From an uncultured Clostridia bacterium (GTDB lineage Bacteria; Bacillota; Clostridia; Christensenellales; Pumilibacteraceae): a stretch of 12,081 nucleotides of DNA. Shown here in pieces: positions 6,260 through 12,081 of this stretch; position 1 is the first letter of the stretch, and every line of letters begins with the position of its first letter. The stretch covers positions 1 through 12,081 of the forward strand of contig CAMUAL010000040.1 in assembly GCA_947086925.1 (NCBI GenBank), given 5' to 3'. The notes beneath the pieces were generated by a model that saw nothing but the letters and a program-made list of their open reading frames with translations, was not told the origin of the DNA and made no database searches. The position numbers and the translations under genes were made by a program.

Positions 6260-7222
6260 TTACGCTTTGCAGAGTTTTGTGCTTTTATCCGAGAATGTGT
6301 ATTCGTACTGCTTTTCGCCGTTTGCCGACAATCTCTCGCGGATAGTAAATTCACCTTTCTTGCCGTCGAGATTGTAGGTTACTCTCATGCGCACTTCACC
6401 GTTCTTTTCTACGCGCTCTACCTTATATTTGCCCTTTGCGCCGCCCTGCACGAACTCTATGCTGTACTCGGTTTCTTGCTTGCTTCCCTTGCGCTCGGTT
6501 TCGAATTCGACTTCCGTTTTTTCTACAAGTATTCCGTCGCGGTAAAGGCTGTATACGTATTCCGTTTCGGTTTCGTTGTTTTCCACCGAATATTCGTGCT
6601 CCATTTCAACGTAAGTATTATCGTCGATATACGCACGGATTTTTATTTCGTTTTCCGACTCGGAACGCTCTGTTTCTTCACTGCGCTTTCCCGTAAGGTT
6701 ATATGCCTGTTCGCCGTAAACGAGCACGCCCTGCAATCTGTACTCGCTCTTTGTTTCGTCGTGGTCGTATTCTTCCGATACGAAAGTTTCCGTAAAATAC
6801 ATTGTGTAAGCAACCGTTTTGCCGTCTATATCCTTACCCGTAATGGTGAGCTTTGTTTCGTATTCGGCATATTCCGCGTCGGTGTTAGTCTGCGAAACCG
6901 AAGTTACCACGTCCTCTCCCAAGAAACTGTCGAGTGCGGCAAAATATTCGTTGAATTTGTCTATCTGATTCTTTACTCCGTCGTCGCCCGTTCCCGCCGT
7001 AACCGACGAATCCGCAGTAGCCGCCACGCTTGCCTCCGTAAGCGTACGCATTGCGTCCGAGCTAAGGTTACTGCCCAAAAGCTTAACGGTTGAAACCGCG
7101 CCCATGGCGTAAATGTCGTTTGCCGTAGCAAGCGCGCGCCCGCCGGAATTTCCGCAGGCGCAAAGCGTAGCCGCCATAACCGCCGCCATGCACAAACTTA
7201 AAATAAGATGTCTTTTTTTCAC
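6260..7222 (-). CDS. Lipoprotein paralogue of the anti-sigma ectodomain
   Basis: 320 residues. Signal peptide with lipobox L20-C-A-C23, so a membrane-anchored lipoprotein outside the cell. The start is GTG at 7222, with AAGGAGGG ahead of it. From about residue 35 on it aligns along its whole length with residues 91-369 of the anti-sigma-like protein: NDIYAMGAVSTVKLLG, then VKNQIDKFNEYFAALDSF (21 of 27 identical across this block through VTSV), NETETEYV, and VEFETERKG followed by ETEYS. It lacks the cytoplasmic and membrane parts and the long His/Asp cluster, having only EEYDHDE near 150-156. It lies upstream of the sigma gene on the same strand. No convincing sigma-A promoter was found for it, so control by the neighbouring ECF sigma factor is possible. 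Likely role: free or anchored partner, decoy or co-sensor of the sigma system (inference). Confidence 0.85.
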   Translation of the reverse strand: MKKRHLILSLCMAAVMAATLCACGNSGGRALATANDIYAMGAVSTVKLLGSNLSSDAMRTLTEASVAATADSSVTAGTGDDGVKNQIDKFNEYFAALDSFLGEDVVTSVSQTNTDAEYAEYETKLTITGKDIDGKTVAYTMYFTETFVSEEYDHDETKSEYRLQGVLVYGEQAYNLTGKRSEETERSESENEIKIRAYIDDNTYVEMEHEYSVENNETETEYVYSLYRDGILVEKTEVEFETERKGSKQETEYSIEFVQGGAKGKYKVERVEKNGEVRMRVTYNLDGKKGEFTIRERLSANGEKQYEYTFSDKSTKLCKA

Positions 7223-7374
7223 TTTATTGCCCTCCTTGTAGGCACATGTATTTTCGAGCTTTTTGCCCTTTCACTATATACAACAACCGAAATAGCGTTT
7301 TTGTTGGTAAAATCCGTAAAAAATTTTTGATTTTTTCTTTAATTATATTTTAATCATTCGCGCATTTTATTTTA

Positions 7375-7403
7375 TTGCCAAAATACACAAACCGTGTTAT
7401 AAT
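7375..7403 (+). promoter_or_regulatory. Upstream plus-strand sigma-A promoter
   Basis: TTGCCA (7375-7380), 17 nt, TATAAT (7398-7403), with TG at 7395-7396 making an extended -10. It would start a transcript near 7410, about 240 nt ahead of the next gene, so it makes either a long leader or a separate small RNA. Confidence 0.65.
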
Positions 7404-7544
7404 AAGCGCGTAACGTAAAAACGGCAGTCTTTCGCATAATCCGCACAAAAGAATTTAACCTATCGATTGACGAAAATAAACCGTTTATCAAACCGACCAA
7501 TCGCGCCACGCGTGAAAGTCGGAATGCAAATAGCCTTGCGACGG

Positions 7545-7573
7545 TTGACATTGCGCCGTTTAAAGATTATAAT
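7545..7573 (+). promoter_or_regulatory. Consensus sigma-A promoter of the YghO/BcerS-like gene and its operon
   Basis: TTGACA (7545-7550), 17 nt, TATAAT (7568-7573): a perfect housekeeping promoter. The leader to the ATG at 7653 is about 73 nt and can form a hairpin near 7588-7612. Confidence 0.85.
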
Positions 7574-7652
7574 TATTGTGACAGATGTGTGAAAGCATAA
7601 GTTCGTTCGCACATGAATCCCTACCGCGAAAAATAGCAAGATATACGAAAAA

Positions 7653-8786
7653 ATGATTACTGTAAAAGAAATTTCATCGAGAAAAGACAAAAAGAAATTC
7701 TTTAAATTCATTATAGATTTATACAAAGACAATCCGCACGCGTGCTGCAACCTTTACTCCGACGAATTTGCCGAGTTTGACCCGAAGATTAACGACGCCT
7801 TCCGTTTTGCCGACTGTAAAATGTTTTTGGCATATAAGGATAAAAAAATCGCGGGGCGCATTGCGGGCATATGGCACCGCGGAGTAAACGAGAAGTTCGG
7901 ATACAGACAGCTCCGTTTTACCCGCTTTGACGTTATAGACGATTTCGAAGTTACAAAGGCTTTGTTCGATAAACTTTTTGCGTGGGCAAAAGAGCTCGGC
8001 ATGACCGAAATAATCGGTCCGATGAGTTTTTCCGACCTTAACGAAGAAGGCATGCTTATAGACGGATTCGACAAAGACAGCAACTACATAGAGATTTACA
8101 ACTATCCGTATTACGTGGAACACATGCAAAAGTTGGGCGCATATAAGGTAGTGGATTGGAACTGCTATATAATCACTCCGCCCGCAACTCCGCCCGAGCG
8201 TTGGAAAAAACTGAGCGACGCGGTACTGAAAAGATACGGTTACGAAATTTTAGACGTGGCATACTATTGTAAGCACGACAAAAAGCGACTGCGCGAATAC
8301 GTAGTCGAGGCTTTGGACGTTTTGGATAAAGCGTTTGCCGATTTATACGGCACGAGTCCGCTAAACGAAAAACAGAAAGTACGCGAAGCAAAAACGCTTT
8401 TGCAAGTGCTTATTCCCGAGCTTGCTGCCGTGGTTTTAAAAGACGGCAAAGTAGTCGCCTACGGATACTGCATACCGTCTATGAAAGAAGTTATGCAGAA
8501 AGGCAGAGGACATATTATACCGTTCGGACTTATTCCCTATCTGCGCGCAATGAAGCACCCCAAAACCGCCGACTTGCTCAGCATAGCCGTACTTCCCGAG
8601 CATCAGCATCGCGGAATCCCCGCCGTAATAATAAACCACTGCTTAGAGGGAATCTGCAAATACAACATAACCAAACTCGAAGCCGGACCTCAGTTGGAAG
8701 AAAATCAGCGCGTGCAAGGTCTTTGGAACTATTTTGACGCCGAGCTTGCCAAAAAAGCACGGTGTTGGGGTCTGAAAGTGGAATAA
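7653..8786 (+). CDS. GNAT-fold protein of the YghO/BcerS-like family
   Basis: 377 residues with an N-terminal GNAT-like half (FRFADCKMFLAYKDKKIAGR near 50-70; GPMSFSDLNEEGMLIDGF near 130-147) and a C-terminal acyl-CoA binding half. The latter holds SIAVLPEHQHRGIPA near 310-323, a Q-x-R/H-G-x-P/G-A type motif A, then an ending with GLWNYFDAELAKKARCW. This architecture matches the family of E. coli YghO, related to the bacterial ceramide synthase bcerS. Acyl transfer to an amino group of a lipid precursor is the family-based guess; the true substrate is unknown. No strong RBS precedes the ATG at 7653; the start rests on the in-frame ATG after a stop and the conserved beginning. It is followed after 46 bp by two membrane-lipid type genes, probably as one operon. 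Confidence 0.75.
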   Translation: MITVKEISSRKDKKKFFKFIIDLYKDNPHACCNLYSDEFAEFDPKINDAFRFADCKMFLAYKDKKIAGRIAGIWHRGVNEKFGYRQLRFTRFDVIDDFEVTKALFDKLFAWAKELGMTEIIGPMSFSDLNEEGMLIDGFDKDSNYIEIYNYPYYVEHMQKLGAYKVVDWNCYIITPPATPPERWKKLSDAVLKRYGYEILDVAYYCKHDKKRLREYVVEALDVLDKAFADLYGTSPLNEKQKVREAKTLLQVLIPELAAVVLKDGKVVAYGYCIPSMKEVMQKGRGHIIPFGLIPYLRAMKHPKTADLLSIAVLPEHQHRGIPAVIINHCLEGICKYNITKLEAGPQLEENQRVQGLWNYFDAELAKKARCWGLKVE

Positions 8787-8832
8787 TTTGCGCATCGCGC
8801 TTTTATTTCCGATATTTATATAGGGTGAATTT

Positions 8833-10203
8833 TTGGAAGAAAAGGACATACAAACCATAACCGATAATTGCGAGTGCGGACAATCGGAAGAAACCTTAAA
8901 TGCCGATTCCCTCGCACAAAACGATAACGGGCAGACGGAAAGCAATTCCGTAAGCCTTGAAAGTACGCCCGAAAACGCAATCCCCGACGAAAATACGCCC
9001 GAAGTCGAATCCGAGAATATCGCCGACGGCGACGCCGAAAACTCAACCGAAAATAACGCGGAAAGCTCCGCCGAAAATGCGAGTGAAGCCGAATCGCCAA
9101 ACACCGATGCGGTTTCCGCTCCGCCTAAAAAGAAGCGCGGCATTAGAATACTGCGCAATATTTTTTTAATAGCCGTTATCGCGCTCGGCATATGGTCGCT
9201 GTTCGGCATTGTAAACGAAATCGAGCCGACTGCGGGAACGTCGCTTTTCGATATTCTGCGCGGAGCAAGTCCGATTTTTTGCGTTGTGCTTATAGCGGCA
9301 GTGTTGTTTATAATGATTCTCGACACCGCCAAATTCTGCATAATATCCAAAACGGTGACGGGTAAATTCCACGTACTCACATCGGCAAAGACGAATTTTA
9401 TCGGCAAATATTACGACGCGGTTACGCCGTTTGCAACGGGCGGACAACCCATGCAGATATATTATCTCAACACCAAAGGAATAAGCGGCGGCAATTCGTC
9501 CGCCATGGTTCTTATACGGTACATTTTCAGCATAATGTGTTGGATAATCTTAGGCGCCGCGCTTATGATTGCGGGTAGCGTAAAAGGCGTTTTAAACGGA
9601 GTAAGCGGCGGTAACCTTTTGAAAATAGCGGGTTGGATAGGTATAGGCGTTAATTTAATCGTTCCCGCGTTTGTTCTGCTTTTTCTTATAGTGCCTAAGC
9701 TTATGCTTAAAATCACCGTTTTCACGGTTAAACTCGGCTACAAAATAAAAATCGTAAAAGATATAGACAAAACCACAAAGCGCGCAACCAAAATCGTCAG
9801 CGACTTTAAAAGCGCGTTCGCTCATATGGCGAAAAGCCCCGTAAAGTTCATTGCTTTACTGATTGTCTGTTTTTGCGAGTCCGCGCTGACTTTTTCGATA
9901 CCGTATTTTATTATGAAGGCGTTTTCCTGCCCCGTCGACGGCTTGGCACTTTCGATTATGTCTTTAAACGTGTTTGCCGTTTTCGGAGTGTCGTTCATAC
10001 CAACCCCAGGTAACTCGGGCGTAATGGAAGGCATGGGTGCGCTTGCGTTTTCGGTTGCGGCAGGCTCGGCACTCATTTGGTCGGTACTTACATGGCGGTT
10101 ATTTGTTTTCTATATTTATATAATTATAGGGCTCGGGATAACGGTTTACGATATTATAAAAAAGAATATCAAAAACAAAGCGGATAAAAAAATGCGCAAA
10201 TAA
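8833..10203 (+). CDS. LPG_synthase_TM (UPF0104) family membrane protein with acidic N-terminal extension
   Basis: 456 residues. The start is TTG at 8833 with AGGGTG 5 nt upstream; no ATG exists before the first helix. Residues 1-98 are a low-complexity, very acidic tail (Glu, Asn, Ser, Ala), ended by the basic PPKKKRGIR. Then come about seven to eight membrane helices (near 107-125, 143-165, 225-250, 263-290, 340-365, 370-395, 400-445). Family marks: AVTPFATGGQPMQIYYL near 199-215 and PTPGNSGVMEG near 392-402, the UPF0104 P-T-P-G-x-x-G-x-x-E signature, as in the MprF flippase domain. No aminoacyltransferase domain follows, so it is not a full MprF. Probable role: lipid or glycolipid translocation, coupled to the glycosyltransferase gene that starts 1-22 bp later (inference). 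Confidence 0.85.
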   Translation: MEEKDIQTITDNCECGQSEETLNADSLAQNDNGQTESNSVSLESTPENAIPDENTPEVESENIADGDAENSTENNAESSAENASEAESPNTDAVSAPPKKKRGIRILRNIFLIAVIALGIWSLFGIVNEIEPTAGTSLFDILRGASPIFCVVLIAAVLFIMILDTAKFCIISKTVTGKFHVLTSAKTNFIGKYYDAVTPFATGGQPMQIYYLNTKGISGGNSSAMVLIRYIFSIMCWIILGAALMIAGSVKGVLNGVSGGNLLKIAGWIGIGVNLIVPAFVLLFLIVPKLMLKITVFTVKLGYKIKIVKDIDKTTKRATKIVSDFKSAFAHMAKSPVKFIALLIVCFCESALTFSIPYFIMKAFSCPVDGLALSIMSLNVFAVFGVSFIPTPGNSGVMEGMGALAFSVAAGSALIWSVLTWRLFVFYIYIIIGLGITVYDIIKKNIKNKADKKMRK

Positions 10204-10225
10204 TTTGCGCCGTAAAAAAACATAT

Positions 10226-11377
10226 ATGATAAAAGTAGGTTTATTTCTCGATACATATTTTCCAATGGTTGACGGCGTTATAAATGTTGTGCATAATTAC
10301 GCAATCCGTCTTGCCGCCGACCCCGAATTCGACGTAACGGTGTTTGTTCCCAAACACGGCAAAAAGTACGTCGATGATTTTCCGTACAAAACGGTGCGCT
10401 GTAAAAGCATACGCTCTTTTATTCTCGATTACAGTCTGCCTATGCCCGCGCTCGACGGCAAATTCAAAAAAGAACTTAAAAACTGCGGTTTGGATATAGT
10501 GCATATACACTCGCCGTTTATGGTGGGGTCTATGGGAGTTAAGTACGCGAAAAAACACGGAATACCCGCTATTGCAACAATGCACTCGCAGTTCGAACAG
10601 GATTTTTACCGAGCCACTCACAGCAAATTTTTAACCAAACTGATGCTTAAAAAAATCATGAAGGTTTTCAATAAGTGCGACGAATTTTACGGCGTAAGTC
10701 CCGCCGTTTCGCAAGTGTTTTTGCGGTACGGCGCAAGCCATCTGCCGCTCGTACTCGAAAACGGCACCGACATGCTCCCCGTTCAAAACCGCGCCGAGGC
10801 AATAAGGAGCGTAAACGAACGGTATAATCTGCCCGAAGATATGCCCGTATTTATATTCGTCGGGCGAATCACAAAGCTTAAAAACGTGTTCTTTGTAATC
10901 GACGCTCTTGCAAAGTTACATAACAAAAACTTCAAAATGCTTTTTGTGGGCGACGGCAAAGACATGCCCGCGCTAAAAGCGCATACTGTTCAATCGGGGC
11001 TTGACGAAAACGTCATGTTTTTGGGAAAGATTTCCGACCGCGAGCAGATAAAAACATTGTTTTGCAGGGCAAAGCTGTTTCTTTTCCCCTCTATGTACGA
11101 CGCAAGTTCGCTCGTGCAAAACGAAGCGGCGTCGCAAAGCACTCCCACCCTGTTTTTAAACGGCGCGGTTACGGCGTCGAACGTAACTCACGGAATAAAC
11201 GGGTTTATCGCGCCCGCCACGCCCGAACAGTACGCCGCCGAAATCGAAAACATTTTGTCCGACGACGAGCTGTACGAAAAAGTCCGCACGGGCGCAAACC
11301 GCGACTTATACAAAACATGGGATTCCGCAGTGGAAAAACTCAAAAGCGAATACCGCCGCCTTGTAAACGAATTTTAA
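10226..11377 (+). CDS. GT4-family glycosyltransferase (diacylglycerol-glycosyltransferase-like)
   Basis: 383 residues from the ATG at 10226. An in-frame TTG at 10205 would add seven residues, but the family normally begins with (M)KVGLFxDTYFP, as seen here, and no RBS favours either start. N-domain: DTYFPMVDGV at 9-18, HIHSPFMVG near 94, TMHSQFEQDFYR near 119. C-domain: FVGRITKLKN at 211, VGDGKDMPALK near 243, FLGKISDREQIKTLF near 265. The retaining-GT E-x7-E motif is here D292-x7-E300 (DASSLVQNE). The layout resembles 1,2-diacylglycerol 3-alpha-glucosyltransferases that make glycolipid anchors, using a UDP-sugar. It comes directly behind the LPG_synthase_TM gene, a frequent pairing in Firmicutes. 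No terminator is seen after the stop. The acceptor is inferred. Confidence 0.88.
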   Translation: MIKVGLFLDTYFPMVDGVINVVHNYAIRLAADPEFDVTVFVPKHGKKYVDDFPYKTVRCKSIRSFILDYSLPMPALDGKFKKELKNCGLDIVHIHSPFMVGSMGVKYAKKHGIPAIATMHSQFEQDFYRATHSKFLTKLMLKKIMKVFNKCDEFYGVSPAVSQVFLRYGASHLPLVLENGTDMLPVQNRAEAIRSVNERYNLPEDMPVFIFVGRITKLKNVFFVIDALAKLHNKNFKMLFVGDGKDMPALKAHTVQSGLDENVMFLGKISDREQIKTLFCRAKLFLFPSMYDASSLVQNEAASQSTPTLFLNGAVTASNVTHGINGFIAPATPEQYAAEIENILSDDELYEKVRTGANRDLYKTWDSAVEKLKSEYRRLVNEF

Positions 11378-11383
11378 TGCGGT

Positions 11384-11659
11384 TTACAGACTCAGCGATT
11401 CGACGAAGCAACCGTTGCGCTCATAGTAGTCTAACATTTCGGGGATTTTCTTTTTATCGTAACTTGTAATGCAATCGGACAAAACGTGAACCTTGTATCC
11501 GTTTTTTGCCATATTATAACAAGTGGATTTTACGCAAGCAACTGCGTCGGCACCGGCGACGTAAAACTCTTTTATGTCGTTCTCGTATATAAAATCGGCA
11601 AATCCTTCGCTTGTCAACGCGTTCCCCTTGCTTTTTACGAATATGTTTCTCGCTGTTAT
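11384..11659 (-). pseudogene. N-terminally truncated isochorismatase-family (cysteine hydrolase) remnant
   Basis: The reading frame between the stop at 11662-11660 and the stop at 11384 encodes about 91 residues homologous to the C-terminal half of isochorismatase-like hydrolases. It holds the Lys-containing FVKSKGNALTSEGFADF, the nucleophile loop VAGADAVACVKSTCYNMAKNGYKV and the ending VLSDCITSYDKKKIPEML. Family members are about 170-200 residues and need an Asp-Lys-Cys triad; the N-terminal half with the Asp is missing. A TTG at 11617 with AAGGGG upstream could give a 77-residue product, but it would lack both Asp and Lys. The homology extends upstream of that TTG, which supports decay. The remnant begins 11 bp after the ferredoxin stop and ends only 6 bp from the GT4 stop. 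Confidence 0.75.
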
Positions 11660-11670
11660 TTATTATGGTA

Positions 11671-11859
11671 TTATTTTAAAACAAGCGCTTTTTTCGGGCA
11701 GAAATCGGAACATTTACCGCATCTTACGCATTTATCGTGATTTATTATGGGAGCGTCGAATCCGTTTTGCGACAGCGCGCCGACGGGGCACACTTTAACG
11801 GCAGGGCAAGAATGGTTTTGCGGACAATTATCCTTAATCAAACTAAGTGTTTTTATCAT
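11671..11859 (-). CDS. Small [4Fe-4S] ferredoxin-like protein
   Basis: 62 residues from the ATG at 11859, 5 nt behind AAGGAG; a GTG at 11865 overlaps the RBS and is unlikely. The second motif is a full cluster site C44-x2-C47-x2-C50-x3-C54-P. The first is C12-x5-C18-x5-C24-P, three cysteines with widened spacing, giving seven in all. Classical clostridial 2[4Fe-4S] ferredoxins have eight. It may carry one standard cluster (C44, C47, C50 and C24 or C54) and an altered second site. It is a cytoplasmic electron carrier by family; the partner is unknown. The broken hydrolase lies directly downstream. Confidence 0.88.
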   Translation of the reverse strand: MIKTLSLIKDNCPQNHSCPAVKVCPVGALSQNGFDAPIINHDKCVRCGKCSDFCPKKALVLK

Positions 11860-11886
11860 ATGCACTCCTTTATATTTAATAACGGC

Positions 11887-11915
11887 ATTGTATCATAAAC
11901 AAGAGATTTACGCAA
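11887..11915 (-). promoter_or_regulatory. Promoter of the ferredoxin gene
   Basis: On the minus strand TTGCGT (11915-11910), 17 nt, TACAAT (11892-11887) with an extended -10 TG one base upstream. The leader would be about 20 nt with the RBS. Confidence 0.6.
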
Positions 11916-11976
11916 GTGCATAATACGTAAGATTTTGTTTCGTTGTAAATTGATTACATAAAAAGCATAAATAATA

Positions 11977-12013
11977 TAAAAAAAGAGTTTGAACACATAT
12001 TTGTTCAAACTCT
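11977..12013 (-). terminator. Strong intrinsic terminator for a minus-strand gene beyond the right edge
   Basis: 12 bp stem AGAGTTTGAACA (11984-11995) with its complement at 12002-12013 and a 6 nt loop, followed on the minus strand by a T-run from 11984 down to 11978, then TATATT. No gene in the window ends here. The gene it serves must enter from the right, but I cannot identify its end in 12014-12081. Confidence 0.8.
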
Positions 12014-12081
12014 GTCGAGTATGGTGGAGCGGTAGTAACTTAAAACGAATTTTCACGCTTAATTAAAAGTTAAATCTTGTT

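Larger units (their letters stand above)
7223..7652. other. 430 bp intergenic region between divergent genes
   Basis: No convincing coding sequence. The left part (7223-7310) is the leader of the lipoprotein gene, with RBS, a TATATA/TATAGT-like element (7273-7280) but no good -35, and a 6 bp inverted repeat CAACAA (7281-7286) / TTGTTG (7301-7306). The part at 7310-7375 is very AT-rich. Two good plus-strand sigma-A promoters follow at 7375-7403 and 7545-7573. Near 7588-7612 the transcript can form a hairpin (TGTGTGAA with TTCGCACA, one G:U pair). Confidence 0.6.

Noticed and set aside
6224..7093. 289-codon plus-strand frame opposite the lipoprotein paralogue
   Set aside because: Same kind of shadow; the minus-strand protein has a lipobox, an RBS and a paralogue.
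7460..7750. 96-codon minus-strand frame in the intergenic region
   Set aside because: It overlaps the start of the GNAT gene, crosses the consensus promoter and has no RBS or recognisable domain.
8787..8832. GCGC-ATC-GCGC followed by TTTT between the GNAT and UPF0104 genes, as a terminator
   Set aside because: The stem is only 4 bp, too weak to call; the 46 bp gap fits an operon.
8643..9407. 254-codon minus-strand frame opposite the UPF0104 gene
   Set aside because: Ser/Ala/Phe-rich mirror of the acidic GAA/GCC-rich tail; no RBS or family match.
12014..12040. TGGTGGAGCGGTAG near the right end, which recalls tRNA D-arm or 3'-end sequence
   Set aside because: No acceptor, anticodon or T arm can be assembled around it within the window.
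11856..12056. 66-codon minus-strand frame right of the ferredoxin gene
   Set aside because: It runs through a strong terminator hairpin and the ferredoxin promoter and RBS, so it is non-coding by context.

Overview
The window looks like a chromosomal piece of a low-to-moderate GC Gram-positive bacterium of class Clostridia, probably an uncultured gut lineage of the Christensenellales type. This placement is an inference. It rests on strong AGGAGG-type ribosome binding sites, near-consensus sigma-A promoters, an elongator tRNA-Met much like that of Bacillus subtilis, lipobox lipoproteins with KK-rich signal peptides, a BspA-type leucine-rich-repeat lipoprotein, a collagen-like GXY protein and an Amidase_6 protein. 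No mobile element, CRISPR array or rRNA was seen.

Layout. (1) Positions 1-385, minus: the 5' part of a collagen-like surface or spore-surface protein that runs off the left edge. (2) 485-637, plus: promoter, tRNA-Met(CAT) and a symmetric terminator. (3) 657-3895, minus: a small lipoprotein and a large 870-residue LRR_5 lipoprotein. Each is driven by a nearly identical promoter whose -35/-10 spacer holds a run of nine G. (4) 3955-4437, plus, divergent from the LRR gene: an Amidase_6 cysteine-peptidase-like protein. (5) 4471-7222, minus: an ECF sigma factor gene, its membrane anti-sigma-like partner, and upstream a lipoprotein that is a clear paralogue of the partner's extracellular domain. (6) 7223-7652: a 430 bp intergenic region with two plus-strand sigma-A promoters. 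(7) 7653-11377, plus: a probable three-gene envelope-lipid operon with a YghO/BcerS-like GNAT protein, an LPG_synthase_TM (UPF0104) membrane protein and a GT4 glycosyltransferase. (8) 11384-11859, minus: a small ferredoxin followed by an N-terminally truncated isochorismatase-family remnant. A strong minus-strand terminator at 11984-12013 belongs to a gene beyond the right edge.

The common theme is the cell envelope: surface lipoproteins, a collagen-like protein, a cell-surface-type peptidase fold, an extracytoplasmic-function sigma system and glycolipid genes. Two observations stand out. One is the pair of G-tract promoters, whose architecture matches known phase-variable promoters such as Neisseria porA and could switch two surface lipoproteins on and off. 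The other is the sigma/anti-sigma pair with a free lipoprotein copy of the anti-sigma ectodomain, which suggests a two-receptor or decoy form of extracytoplasmic sensing.
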